64,000 bases of DNA, from assembly GCF_025685605.1 (NCBI RefSeq), contig NZ_JAGTUT010000001.1, forward strand, positions 3,038,001 to 3,102,000, given 5' to 3'. Of this stretch, positions 1 to 9,352 are shown in pieces. Both the position numbers and the translations under genes were made by a program. Below the pieces are notes generated by a model that saw only the letters and a program-made list of their open reading frames with translations, searched no databases and was not told the origin of the DNA. Numbering within the stretch: position 1 is the stretch's first letter; each line of letters begins with the position of its first letter. This stretch comes from Granulicella arctica. GTDB taxonomy: Bacteria > Acidobacteriota > Terriglobia > Terriglobales > Acidobacteriaceae.

Positions 1-2
1 TT

Positions 3-794
3 TTGGATGCATGCGATGCGAAGGACGGGCTGAAAGACGGACTGATCGAAGCCCCTGAAAGTTGTCACGTCGATTTTAAGAGGCTGCAGTGTAAAGCGGC
101 GGACAGCCCCGATTGCCTTACAGCACGTCAGGTACAAACTGCCCAGATGATCACGAGTCCAGTTGCGACCAAGACGGGTAAGGTGCTGTTTCCACGCGTG
201 GAACCCGGGACAGAACTTCGCTGGAGCCGTATCGCCGGGGGGCCTCAGCCAGCCGATCTCTTTCTGGATGAGTTTCGCTACGTTGTGTATCAGGATCCCA
301 GTTGGGACTGGCGAAGCTTCGACCTCGAACGCGACTCCGCGAAGGCACATGCAATCGATAAGGACGTTGACGAACTGAGTCCAGACCTCACCGCCTTTGC
401 GAAACATGGCGGGAAATTGCTCCTGTATCACGGTTGGGCAGACCAGCAGGTCGCACCCGGCTTTAGTGTCGACTTCTACAAAGCGGTGCTGGACGCAAGC
501 GGAGGTCCAGAACAAACCTCAAACTGGGTTCGTCTCTTCATGGCTCCTGGCATGGCACACTGCTCAGGTGGAGAGGGGCCTGACACCTTCGACAAGATTA
601 GTGCGATGGAGCAGTGGGTCGAACAGGGAATGGCTCCGGCGCAGATCGTTGCTGCCCATCAGACAGGGGGTAAGATCGACCGGACGCGTCCACTCTGTCC
701 CTATCCTCAGATCGCTCACTATAACGGCACTGGGAACATCGATGCGTCATCGAACTTTAGTTGCCGTCTGATTGACAGCTCGGAGAAGCGCTGA
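3..794 (+). CDS. Tannase/feruloyl esterase family protein, C-terminal part
   Basis: The gene enters from outside the window, so only about 263 C-terminal residues are present. The first residues (DACDAKDGLKDGLI) match the calcium-binding loop of the tannase/feruloyl esterase fold. The segment GWADQQVAP carries the catalytic Asp and GMAHCSGG the catalytic His of the Ser-Asp-His triad; the nucleophile Ser would lie upstream of the window. Members are usually secreted and hydrolyse esters of gallic or hydroxycinnamic acids in plant material. The substrate cannot be decided from this fragment. The reading frame is clean and ends in TGA. Confidence 0.85.
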   Translation: MDACDAKDGLKDGLIEAPESCHVDFKRLQCKAADSPDCLTARQVQTAQMITSPVATKTGKVLFPRVEPGTELRWSRIAGGPQPADLFLDEFRYVVYQDPSWDWRSFDLERDSAKAHAIDKDVDELSPDLTAFAKHGGKLLLYHGWADQQVAPGFSVDFYKAVLDASGGPEQTSNWVRLFMAPGMAHCSGGEGPDTFDKISAMEQWVEQGMAPAQIVAAHQTGGKIDRTRPLCPYPQIAHYNGTGNIDASSNFSCRLIDSSEKR

Positions 795-1184
795 CGTCCT
801 CTAAGAATCACGGTTCATATTGTTTCTCATCAGGAGCGGAGTCTCTTCACGCGCGAAGCATATTACAAATGGCGCCCGACCTTCGAAGTTTTGACGGATA
901 CCGAAGATGGAGGCAAGCTCACGAGTGGCATCTCCTATCGGCCGATATTGCCGAAGGGAGTGGAGGTCAAGAAGACCGAGCTTCTGACCACATCAGACCA
1001 GACTGGCCGCTGGCTCTTTGAGGTCACCCAGGATAAATTTCACACATTCTCTATCTACGTTCGCCTGAAGATCTTGACAGCGATTGGCGGGGACGATTGA
1101 TGCAGACGAGCAACGGCGAGCAGTGTTCAAGAAACTACCCTGGCGACAGGTTTATTCAGCGCTTTCGCTTTCTCGACTTTGACA
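795..1184. other. Intergenic stretch with a possible gene remnant
   Basis: After the esterase stop the same frame stays open to 1100 (for example the run LFTREAYYKWRPTFEV before a TTG at 891). No ribosome binding site or family match is recognised. It may be a decayed gene tail or chance. Nothing else is seen here. Confidence 0.25.
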
Positions 1185-1375
1185 TCAGCTACCTTGAAGC
1201 TGGTCAATCGTGGCTGCTGCACTCGTCCACTCCAGCTCGCGTTGGGTCTTGAAACGATGCCTTGTTATAACAAGTCCGACAACAACGACCACAGCGAGAA
1301 TCAGATAAGCGGCAATCCTGATCAGTTCTTGCCAGTCGCTCCGCTTGAGCGATGGCTTGTTACGAGCAGTTACAA
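1185..1375 (-). other. Possible short membrane-protein fragment without a normal start
   Basis: Downstream of the NIF3-like gene on the same strand, a frame of about 64 codons encodes a polar head, a clear hydrophobic helix (LIRIAAYLILAVVVVVGLVI) and a charged tail ending at TGA 1185-1187. It lacks an ATG, GTG or TTG in a sensible place, so it may be a broken gene or use a rare start. Only the membrane segment is visible; no function can be given. Confidence 0.3.
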
Positions 1376-1399
1376 CAATGAACCGAAGTTTTGGAGGAA

Positions 1400-2335
1400 C
1401 TAGAACTTCGCTGGGGCTACGGGATGTTCTGGACTCCAGAGCGGCTGCCCGGCAGAGACATGGTCCACCCGTATCCCGGGAAAGAGAAGTCGCAACTCTT
1501 TAGCCGCACGCTCCATCCCAGGCTCTTCCGATACCTCATGACCCAGTAGGATGAGGGCCTTCTTACGTCCCTGCGTCGAAGCATCCCGGACATATTCGAC
1601 CGTCTCCCACTCGCGTGCTTCACCAGCGATCAACACGTCAACATTCGGTGCATTGAGTGCATGCACCTGTTCTTCCATGCCTGCAGCACCCGGCAAGAGT
1701 GCCACGTGCGTGATCGGCAATTTTGGATCTCCCTCCACTCGCAGTGTTTGAATGTGAAAGGCGCGCTCAAGCGTGCGTGCAAGTTCACCAAGAGTCGTTG
1801 GCGGAATTGTGACGACATATTCAGCAAACGGACCAGAGGGATGCGGATAGTTCATCCACCCCAGGGCTTCGTAAACGCCCTTCAGGATGTGATCGCCGGC
1901 AGGATCGGCATGGATCTGATCGTGCAACCGGTACACCACCAGATGATGCTGCTCGATATAGGCCACCTTTGCCTGGTACACGGGATCATCGGCAAAGAAT
2001 CTCGTCTCATCGAGATGGTTATAAAACGTTGGCTCATGGGAGATCACAAGGTTGTCCCCTAAACGGACGGCCTCCTGAAGAACTGCCATCGTGTCCAGAA
2101 ACGTAGTGACAATTCCAGTCACCGGCGTCGCAGGGTCGCCAGCCTTCAAGGTATCGACCGTCGCCGGAGGCGGGGCTGGGAGATAGAACTTCTGGATGCG
2201 TGACCACGCCTCGCCTGCTGTAGGCGTACTTGTCTGCGCTGTTGCAGTTCTATTAAGAAATGTCACCACTCCCAGGAAAACAGCAGCCCTGACGCAGCAA
2301 GCGGACAACGCACGAGAGTTTTTCATTGTTGCCAT
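1400..2335 (-). CDS. NIF3-like (DUF34) dinuclear metal protein with signal peptide
   Basis: The 311-residue protein belongs to the NIF3/YbgI family, whose members bind two metal ions but whose reaction is unsettled. Metal-ligand regions are visible: ISHEPTFY (H100, E101), RLHDQIHADPAGD (136-148) and the C-terminal GHEVSE (H266, E270). The N-terminus (about residues 7-33, ending near ATAQ) is a signal peptide, which is unusual because most family members are cytoplasmic. The start is ATG 2335; a second ATG three codons later is also possible. It stands alone, with a dispersed palindromic element upstream. Confidence 0.8.
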   Translation of the reverse strand: MATMKNSRALSACCVRAAVFLGVVTFLNRTATAQTSTPTAGEAWSRIQKFYLPAPPPATVDTLKAGDPATPVTGIVTTFLDTMAVLQEAVRLGDNLVISHEPTFYNHLDETRFFADDPVYQAKVAYIEQHHLVVYRLHDQIHADPAGDHILKGVYEALGWMNYPHPSGPFAEYVVTIPPTTLGELARTLERAFHIQTLRVEGDPKLPITHVALLPGAAGMEEQVHALNAPNVDVLIAGEAREWETVEYVRDASTQGRKKALILLGHEVSEEPGMERAAKELRLLFPGIRVDHVSAGQPLWSPEHPVAPAKF

Positions 2336-2689
2336 CTTAAACTTTCGCTACGGTCTTTGACTTCATTGCGGAGATGTTTTTCAAAACGCCGTTTGCGTGA
2401 ACTGCCGACTCGATTTAGGTCACTTGGATAGGATGATTGCGCCAAAACTGATCATGAAGCCCGATGGAAATACAGACAAAGCTGAACCCGATGGGCCATG
2501 ATGGCTCTGGACGAGCTCCCGGTCATTCTCTGCTAGGTTGCGTTTGGAAGACAGATAGCCGGTCCATCCACACAAACGGACAACCATCGTGTACTGTCAC
2601 GCAAATCCGTCTAAAACGAATACATCGATGCCGAACTTGCATGTAAGCCAAATATTTCACTGTTCATCATCAACCCAGACCATCTTCCT
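2336..2689. other. Intergenic region, no gene seen
   Basis: It holds a degenerate copy of the dispersed palindromic element near 2363-2404. No convincing coding frame is visible. Confidence 0.4.
2363..2404. repeat. Dispersed palindromic element, degenerate copy
   Basis: The stretch contains TTTTTCAAAACGCCGTTTGC, resembling the right half of the better copies at 40885 and 41475. It lies just upstream of the NIF3-like gene. It is the weakest copy. Confidence 0.35.
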
Positions 2690-2755
2690 TGAAAGTCAGT
2701 GTTTTCGGCAACTCAGGGCTTGTTGTTTTCGAAACGGCGCTTTTTAGTGAAGTTG
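2690..2755. repeat. Dispersed palindromic element
   Basis: The copy begins AAAGTCAGTGTTTTCGGCAA and continues to a right arm with TTTTCGAAACGGCGC. It sits just downstream of the small membrane-protein gene that ends at 2772, where it could form a transcript-end hairpin. Arms are imperfect compared with the copies at 38350 and 41475. Confidence 0.55.
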
Positions 2756-2771
2756 GGTTCCAAACGACGAA

Positions 2772-2939
2772 TCAGATGTCGAGTCTCAGGAGTCTTGCAC
2801 TCATCCTTGCATCAGCGAGACGACGCGCGTGCGCTCTGCCCGCCGCTACTCTCGATCGCTTTCCCAACACCACGAACGCGAGGCAAAAGGCTGTGACAAC
2901 GCCTACCAAAATGGCTATGAAAATGGCGATGGTTTCCAT
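2772..2939 (-). CDS. Small membrane protein, 55 residues, unknown function
   Basis: The start at 2939 is chosen because a strong Shine-Dalgarno sequence, GCAGGAGAACGAC, directly precedes the ATG. The protein has one transmembrane helix at residues 3-27 (AIFIAILVGVVTAFCLAFVV) and a short arginine-rich tail, so an N-out single-pass protein with a positive cytoplasmic tail is likely. It lies 30 bp downstream of the arabinofuranosidase gene on the same strand and may be co-transcribed with it. No family is recognised. Confidence 0.6.
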   Translation of the reverse strand: METIAIFIAILVGVVTAFCLAFVVLGKRSRVAAGRAHARRLADARMSARLLRLDI

Positions 2940-2968
2940 GTCGTTCTCCTGCGAAGAGTTTAGACCAT

Positions 2969-4864
2969 CTACCGGATGGCGATGTCGAGGACCTCGATCG
3001 AGTTCGGCAGAATGGTATGAGTCCATGGCTTGCTGGATGTCTTGATCTTTGACATCACCGGCTTGATTGAGTCGGGATGTTCGATCGAATTGGTGGCGAA
3101 GCGAGTTGTCGCGTGCAATGTATATAAAGTCGCGTCGCTACCTGCAGCGTTGGCTATATCGAGGCTTAGAGGTTGAGGCACATCAGACGCGTTGACGAGT
3201 TTCAGATGCAACACCTTGTCCGTCGTTGAGAGCGTAGCCGACCAGAAGAGAAGAGGATTTGAACCTGTCGCGTTGCTTTGGACAGTGTGGTCACCAAGGT
3301 GATTGCCGAAGAGCACCTGCGCCCAGTACGCAGGCGATGCGTAGGACTGTAGGGCGTTATAACCGATCAGGTCGGTTGACCACTGCATCCCGCCCGGGCT
3401 TACGTTCGTTAGAAGTGGAGCATAGCTGGCCATCAGAATCAGATCGCTATTGCGTTCCATGCTGGTCATCCATGCAGCATCCCCGAGAGCGGCACCGAAG
3501 TCCGGGGTCGGCGAGCCGGTGCGTGTAGCCCATTCGCCGACAAAGATCTTCGGTCCCTTGCGATCGAAGGTATCGTCGTGATGGACCATCGCGAAGAACT
3601 CGTCCGGGGTCCTGTAGTAGTGGTCGTCGATGATGTCTGGATTACCTGACTTCACAGGCGCGGTGGCGATCAATTGGTACTTTGGATATTTAGCGCGGAT
3701 CGCCTTTGCGAACTGGTCGAAGCGTCCGTCATAGCTGCCTGATTTGTCGAAGAAGTCTTCATTCCCGACCTCGATGTAGTGAAACGGAAACGGTGCGGCA
3801 TGGCCATCTTTAGCGCGGACCGCGCCCCATTTTGTCGAAACATCGCCGGCAACGTACTCAATTTCTTCGAGTGCTTCCTGAATGTAGGGCTCAAGGGCTG
3901 GACCGGGTTCGACATGTTCTCCCTTCAGGGAGTAGCCGGCGTACACGGCTAGCACAGGCTCAACCTTCAGATCTTCGCACCACTCCAAAAACTCGAGCAG
4001 TCCCATCCCGTCGGTCGACTGGTAGTTCCATGGACTACGGTGAGTCGGGCGGTCCACCAGCGGGCCAATCGTCTCCTTCCATTTAAATCGCTCGTTGATG
4101 AAGTCGCCCTCAAGGTAGTTCCCTCCTGGAAGACGAAGAAATTGGGGCTTCATCGCAGCCATCATGTTGATAAGGTCAGGCCGATTGCCGTTGGGACGAT
4201 TGTTGAAGGTTGGAGGAAAGAGTGACACAAGCTGCAGCCACACTGTCCCCGGTTTGGCGAATGTGATCTCCAGATGGTTGGTTGAACTCGTCTTGATCCC
4301 TGCAGCTGTCTGCAGCTCGTAGCTGTACTGCTGCCAATCTCCATCTTTGATGTCGACCGTCGCCTCGGCTAGCAAGACGCCGGCCTCGTCGGTCAGGATG
4401 CGCACGCGTGCGGCGCCGACCCCTTGGGACTTCGCATAAAATGAGCCGCGATAGGTCGTGCTCGGACGCATGGGAATACCCCAGTACCCACCATTTGCAA
4501 CCCCGGCCTGGCTCGTGCTGGAGGCTTTACTGATCGTCAGCCTGAGACTCGCCGGGAGCGCCTCGCTAGGGCCCACTGCCGGGTCTGCAACCCGCTCCTC
4601 CACTGAGTCGCCATGCGTAATTGCCGGCCAAAGCTCCAGGCCGTGATGAGGTGCGAACATGGTCCGGTTACGTAACAACTCCGGGTAGAGCCCTCCGTCA
4701 TAGGAGTAGTTGATCTCCTCCGTCATCAGACCGTACAGCATCGGGCTTACCGTTGCGACGGGTGTTCCTGTATCGATCTTCAGTGTTGCCGGAGTCTGGG
4801 CCGACAGAACGGTTGCAAGGAGACACAGTGAGCAGGTGCCGACCGACACAGGGGAGATCTTCAT
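2969..4864 (-). CDS. Alpha-L-arabinofuranosidase, GH51
   Basis: The 631-residue secreted enzyme should release terminal alpha-L-arabinofuranosyl residues from arabinan or arabinoxylan. The start at 4864 is supported by CCCGGAGGAAGGCTT just upstream; an earlier in-frame start would add nine residues. A signal peptide ends near LSAQTPA. Residues about 90-215 look like a carbohydrate-binding beta-sandwich. The GH51 acid/base lies in YIEVGNED (E369) and the nucleophile in FVGEWATR (E444). A C-terminal beta domain follows. The small membrane protein gene lies directly downstream. Confidence 0.9.
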   Translation of the reverse strand: MKISPVSVGTCSLCLLATVLSAQTPATLKIDTGTPVATVSPMLYGLMTEEINYSYDGGLYPELLRNRTMFAPHHGLELWPAITHGDSVEERVADPAVGPSEALPASLRLTISKASSTSQAGVANGGYWGIPMRPSTTYRGSFYAKSQGVGAARVRILTDEAGVLLAEATVDIKDGDWQQYSYELQTAAGIKTSSTNHLEITFAKPGTVWLQLVSLFPPTFNNRPNGNRPDLINMMAAMKPQFLRLPGGNYLEGDFINERFKWKETIGPLVDRPTHRSPWNYQSTDGMGLLEFLEWCEDLKVEPVLAVYAGYSLKGEHVEPGPALEPYIQEALEEIEYVAGDVSTKWGAVRAKDGHAAPFPFHYIEVGNEDFFDKSGSYDGRFDQFAKAIRAKYPKYQLIATAPVKSGNPDIIDDHYYRTPDEFFAMVHHDDTFDRKGPKIFVGEWATRTGSPTPDFGAALGDAAWMTSMERNSDLILMASYAPLLTNVSPGGMQWSTDLIGYNALQSYASPAYWAQVLFGNHLGDHTVQSNATGSNPLLFWSATLSTTDKVLHLKLVNASDVPQPLSLDIANAAGSDATLYTLHATTRFATNSIEHPDSIKPVMSKIKTSSKPWTHTILPNSIEVLDIAIR

Positions 4865-5012
4865 AAGCCTTCCTCCGGGAACGTTACACACTGTCTCTAA
4901 AGAGCAAGCATGCGACCCAGCAATGGTCGCATGCTTGCTTGTTCATGGCTAGAAGGTATCGTTGGGGGTCGTCCGTCCAGACGTAGTTCGAAACGTCTGG
5001 ACGTCGCCACAC

Positions 5013-7334
5013 TTAGGGTCGCTCCGGCCACTGATGCCGCGGGTATCGGCGCATCAATTCCTTCCGGACAGATGGGTAGAGCCGCTCCCAGAATCCGGCA
5101 AGGTCGGTAGTCGTCTGCACAGCACGCTGATTGGGGGCGAGCAGATGGACGACGACTGGCGTTCGTGCAGGGCCGATTCTGGGACTCTCCCGCATGCCGA
5201 AGAAGTCCTGAAGCCGCGATGCGATCCATGGCGGTTTTCCGGGTTCATAGTGAATCTTCGTCCTGCGTGCACCCTGAAGCGTGATAGTGGACGGGGCTAG
5301 CACTTCAAGCAACCGACCATCCACCTGCTGTTCGAGATGATTGAGGAACCTTTTGGCAGCGCCTCTTAGTTCGTTGAAGCTGGAAAAACCCAGACAGAAC
5401 TCACGCATTGCATGCGGCAGGGACGGAACTTGAAACCCTGCAAAGGCGAGCCGTTCGAGATAGTCGTTCAGCAATTCTTTGTCTACGAACTTATCGATAC
5501 CGACTTCAAGCGCCTTCTGTGCGAGCAGTGTGGCAGCGTCCTCATCCGAGGCTTTGCCCCTTGACTCGTCAATGGTCAGCTTTTCGTAGAGTAGCGCATT
5601 GACCTGTTCCACGCGTTCACCGGTGTGGCTCCAGACTATGGCTGCGCTCTCCCGGACACGGTTGGGAAACAGGTCGAGCAACCACTCCGGCTCGACCCTG
5701 GCGGTCATACGGACGAGCGGAAGGGGATTCTCCTTGCGGTCTTCTGCGTCGATGGCGACAAGGAATTCGTAGCCAGGAGCGCTGCCCGTCAACTCAGCCG
5801 AGACACCGGTTGAAAGAAGTACCTGGTTATCGGCTCTTCGCCTTCCTACGCGGTCCGGAAAGCCGCTGAGGACCGAGAGCAGAAGTGCCTGGTCATCGTG
5901 GCGGATCTGTTTCGGCAGTCGTGCGATTCGGAGCAACTGCTGAGTCTGTTGTGACTCGCGCTGCGTTGGAGGAAGGTCGAGCATCTCCAGCAGATCGCTT
6001 CTTTCACTTCTGGCTGCGAGACTGAGCATGGCGGCAACACGACACCCATCTTCGCCGACTCCACGCTCGATCGCTTCAATGAGGATGCGTGAAAGACGTG
6101 GTGAGACGGGATAGCGGTGCATTCGTTCGGCAACGTCGCCCTGTGCACCAAGCTGGTCGAGCAGCGATTCGGCCGCGAGAACCGCCTGAGCAGGCGGAGC
6201 GTCCAGCCAATCAAGATCGTTGAGGTGCTCGATCTTCATCGCACGAAGGGTGAGCAAGAGTTGCGAAAGATCGCTCCGAAGAATCTCAGGACTCTCATGC
6301 TCCGGTCGCAGGAAGTAGTCCTCTTCGGGATAGAGTCGAATGACCTGTCCGGCGGCAAGACGCCCTGCGCGACCTGCCCGCTGGGTTGCGGATGCTTTGC
6401 TGACGCGGCCGACATGCAACGTTGGCAGACCGGTCCAGGGCGAGTGAGTGGCAAGACGGGCGAGGCCACTATCTATGACCGTGGTGACGCCCTCGACCGT
6501 AATGGAGCTCTCCGCCACATTCGTGGCAAGGATCAGTCGCGGTTCTAAACCTGGCAGGACGGCGCGGTCCTGTTCCGCTGGAGTGAGGTCTCCGTGCAGC
6601 GGCAGCGTCAGCATGCCCGCCTGTTGTGCTGTCGCTTGACACTCGCGCATTGCGTGCCGAATCTCGGCGACGCCAGGCAAGAACGCCAGGATGTTTCCCC
6701 TGTGCTGCTCCGCCGTCAACTTCGCGACAGCCTTCCTGATCTGTACGGGCAAGATATCCGGCGAGTACGGGGTATGCCGGATGGAGAGCGGGAACAGCCG
6801 CCCCTCTGAACGTACGACCGGGCAGTTTCCGAGGAACCTGGAGATTGAGGTGGTGTCCAGCGTTGCCGACATCACGATGATGCAGAGTGTTGGTCGAGTT
6901 TTCTGGAGACGCTTTAGAAGTGCGAGTGCGAGATCGCTGTCGAGGTGACGTTCATGAAATTCGTCGAGGACAACGGCATCCACGTCCTTGAGAAGAGGGT
7001 CGCTCACGAAGCGTCGCGCAAGAATACCTTCGGTCACAAAGTGCAGACGGGTGCGAGGCCCGGTTCGGTCCTCGAAGCGAACTTGGTAGCCTACAGTCTC
7101 GCCTACCTCTTCACCGCGCTCGGTGGCAACTCTCCGGGCCGACATGCGTGCGGCGATTCGGCGTGGCTCGAGGACGATGACCTGCCCCTGAACCGCCTCA
7201 AGAAGTGCAGGGGGAACACGGGTGGTCTTACCGGCACCTGGAGGCGCTTCAAGAACTAGATTGGGAATGTGCCGAAGGGAGTTGAGAATCTCCGGCAGGA
7301 CTGCGTCAACCGGAAGTGCTGATCGAGGGCTCAC
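5013..7334 (-). CDS. hrpB: ATP-dependent RNA helicase HrpB
   Basis: This is a DEAH/DExH superfamily 2 helicase of the HrpB type, 773 residues, close to the normal length for the family. Walker A is PPGAGKTT (31-38), motif II is DEFH (123-126) and motif III is MSATLD. The helicase C domain includes the QRAGRAGR-type motif VI, and a HrpB-specific C-terminal domain follows. The GTG start at 7334 is the only plausible one, because a stop lies in frame shortly upstream and the N-terminus (LPVDAVLPEIL) matches the family. The AAGGA site is very close to the start. HrpB's role in bacteria is poorly defined. Confidence 0.92.
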   Translation of the reverse strand: MSPRSALPVDAVLPEILNSLRHIPNLVLEAPPGAGKTTRVPPALLEAVQGQVIVLEPRRIAARMSARRVATERGEEVGETVGYQVRFEDRTGPRTRLHFVTEGILARRFVSDPLLKDVDAVVLDEFHERHLDSDLALALLKRLQKTRPTLCIIVMSATLDTTSISRFLGNCPVVRSEGRLFPLSIRHTPYSPDILPVQIRKAVAKLTAEQHRGNILAFLPGVAEIRHAMRECQATAQQAGMLTLPLHGDLTPAEQDRAVLPGLEPRLILATNVAESSITVEGVTTVIDSGLARLATHSPWTGLPTLHVGRVSKASATQRAGRAGRLAAGQVIRLYPEEDYFLRPEHESPEILRSDLSQLLLTLRAMKIEHLNDLDWLDAPPAQAVLAAESLLDQLGAQGDVAERMHRYPVSPRLSRILIEAIERGVGEDGCRVAAMLSLAARSERSDLLEMLDLPPTQRESQQTQQLLRIARLPKQIRHDDQALLLSVLSGFPDRVGRRRADNQVLLSTGVSAELTGSAPGYEFLVAIDAEDRKENPLPLVRMTARVEPEWLLDLFPNRVRESAAIVWSHTGERVEQVNALLYEKLTIDESRGKASDEDAATLLAQKALEVGIDKFVDKELLNDYLERLAFAGFQVPSLPHAMREFCLGFSSFNELRGAAKRFLNHLEQQVDGRLLEVLAPSTITLQGARRTKIHYEPGKPPWIASRLQDFFGMRESPRIGPARTPVVVHLLAPNQRAVQTTTDLAGFWERLYPSVRKELMRRYPRHQWPERP

Positions 7335-7834
7335 TTCCTTGATCGGACCATGCTGTCTTGGATCGAGTCAACGTTACGCCAGCTTAGCAGTTAACAACCA
7401 TGGGGAAAGGGGAAGGACGGTGATGCGCGAACCTCCCTGTTCTTCACTGGATTGTTGGTGAGTCTTGTGATTACATCAGCGTATTTAGCACCGCACGAGG
7501 CCTGGGGACATTCGAACTTTGCACGAGACTAGACATCTGGACACTGCATCAACAAGATACTTTCTAATGAATAAGATAACGATGATGAGCTTCTACCCTG
7601 AGATGACAACAATGTTTCATGTCGGCTTGGCGGAAGGCCAATCAGGTTCGCCGTGCACGGGGCGATGTCGGCCGATTGCATCGAAGCGTAACGCCTGGAG
7701 GTTGGTAGGTCGCTCCCTGCGTCTATTGAGCACCCAATCGAATGAGTTTTTGCGTAGCCTGTCCTCACAGCGAATAACATTGATTTTACCGTTGATCGCA
7801 CATACCATACTTTTCACTCTGAAAAGGGGCATCG
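7335..7834. other. Leader region of the TIR/STAND/SLOG operon, no gene seen
   Basis: About 500 bp separate the divergent hrpB and the TIR gene. Both must be transcribed from here. No convincing coding frame, palindrome or consensus promoter could be fixed by eye. The base composition appears more AT-rich than the flanking genes. Confidence 0.4.
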
Positions 7835-9352
7835 ATGAGCTTCGACAACGATCTGTTCATCAGTTATGCGCATATTGATAATGCTCCCTTGGCTGCCATG
7901 CAGGAGGGATGGGTGACTCGATTCCACCTTTCACTTACCTCTCTCTTGAGCATGCGGCTTGGCAAGCAGGCACGTATCTGGCGGGATCAGAAGCTGAGCG
8001 GCACCGACGCCTTTGAGAGCAGGATCGTTTCGCAATTTCCCAGGAGCGCTCTTCTGCTTTCCATCGTCAGCCCCCGGTACGTCGAGTCCGCGTGGTGCGT
8101 ACGTGAAGTGACCGAGTTCTGCAAGATCGCAGCGACCCAGCCGTACGGCCTTACGATCGATAATAGTTGCCGTGTCGTCAAGGTCGTCAAGACGCCTCCC
8201 ATCACCGAGGAGCAGCTCCCGGCAGTCATGCAGACCGTTCTTGGACATGAGTTCTATCAGATCAAGGAAAATAGTCCGGTCGAACTGGATCCATTCTTTG
8301 GCTCGGAGTTAGGAGAGAAGTATCTCCTTCGCGTCAGCAAGCTTGCATGGGAGCTGTCGCTAGTTCTCAAGCAACTAGACAATGTAATGCCAGACGGAAC
8401 GATGATCGGCGAACGCAAGGAACACAAAGGTGTCAAGACCATGCCGACCGTCTATTTGGCGGAGTGCAGTTACGATCAGAAGGATCTGCGAGAGCAGATT
8501 GACGCGGAGCTGAAGAGCTATGGCTACAGGGTCCTGCCTCAGTGCCCATTGGCCCGCGACGAGACTACGTTCTGCGCACAGGTCCAGGAGCTTCTGGGGC
8601 AGTGCCAGCTATCAATTCATCTCATCGGCTCCAATTACGGAGCGGTGCCGGATGGTCCAAGTCAGAAGTCGATTGTCGTGTTACAGAATGAAATAGCCAC
8701 CCTGCTCAGCCACGAGCGCAACCTGCCCCGCATACTGCGCCTGGCAGAGGACACGGTCTCCAGGCAGCCCGATCAGGGCGCCTTCATCGAGATGGTGAAG
8801 ACCGACCCTGAGACCCAGTTCGGCGCCGACGTTATCACCTCCCAGAGCCCGGAAGAGCTCAAGGGAGCTATCCACGCGGCGCTCGAGAAGTTCCGAACTC
8901 CGAGCGTCGAGGAGCTTCCACCAAGCGCTTCCACCGATCGTCGCCTCGTCTACCTGATCTGCACGGTACAGGACAGAAGGAGTACCGTGCCCATCCGTCA
9001 GCGACTCAACGCACTTGGGTATGAGGTGGAGTTACCCGTCTTCCAAGGTAGTGCGGAGGAGGTCCGAGAGGCAAACCAGAGTCTCCTGCAGCAGAGCGTA
9101 GGCATCATCGTCTTTTACGGCTTAGGGAGCGAGGCCTGGAAGCTCTCGGTCAAGAATGAGCTGAGAAGGTTTCAGGGCGTCTCAAGCAAAAAGACGAAAT
9201 CCCCCGTGTATACCTACCTTGCGGCGCCCGAGACAGAGGCCAAGCACGACCTGATCGACATGGGTGAACCCTTTCTGCTCGATGCTATGCAGGGTGACTC
9301 CGCCCAGATTCTCTCGCCATTCACCCAGGTGCTGGAGCAGGACTCCAGGTGA
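7835..9352 (+). CDS. Multi-TIR domain protein, first gene of conflict operon
   Basis: The 505-residue protein starts with a canonical TIR domain (about 5-180): strand A FISYAHID (8-15), WRDQKLSG (49-56) and SAWCVREV, where E91 sits at the position of the catalytic Glu of NAD-cleaving TIR domains. Two further TIR-like modules follow, at about 203-305 (VYLAECSYDQKDL) and 370-490 (VYLICTVQDRR), without an obvious catalytic Glu. TIR domains in bacterial defence make cyclic or linked ADP-ribose signals or deplete NAD. It overlaps the next gene by four bases (GTGA), so translation is probably coupled. Enzyme activity is inferred, not shown. Confidence 0.8.
   Translation: MSFDNDLFISYAHIDNAPLAAMQEGWVTRFHLSLTSLLSMRLGKQARIWRDQKLSGTDAFESRIVSQFPRSALLLSIVSPRYVESAWCVREVTEFCKIAATQPYGLTIDNSCRVVKVVKTPPITEEQLPAVMQTVLGHEFYQIKENSPVELDPFFGSELGEKYLLRVSKLAWELSLVLKQLDNVMPDGTMIGERKEHKGVKTMPTVYLAECSYDQKDLREQIDAELKSYGYRVLPQCPLARDETTFCAQVQELLGQCQLSIHLIGSNYGAVPDGPSQKSIVVLQNEIATLLSHERNLPRILRLAEDTVSRQPDQGAFIEMVKTDPETQFGADVITSQSPEELKGAIHAALEKFRTPSVEELPPSASTDRRLVYLICTVQDRRSTVPIRQRLNALGYEVELPVFQGSAEEVREANQSLLQQSVGIIVFYGLGSEAWKLSVKNELRRFQGVSSKKTKSPVYTYLAAPETEAKHDLIDMGEPFLLDAMQGDSAQILSPFTQVLEQDSR

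Noticed and set aside
3248-3268. Short match to the tRNA-Cys T-arm region
   Set aside because: It lies within the arabinofuranosidase gene, is brief, and is far from the integrase; it is chance.
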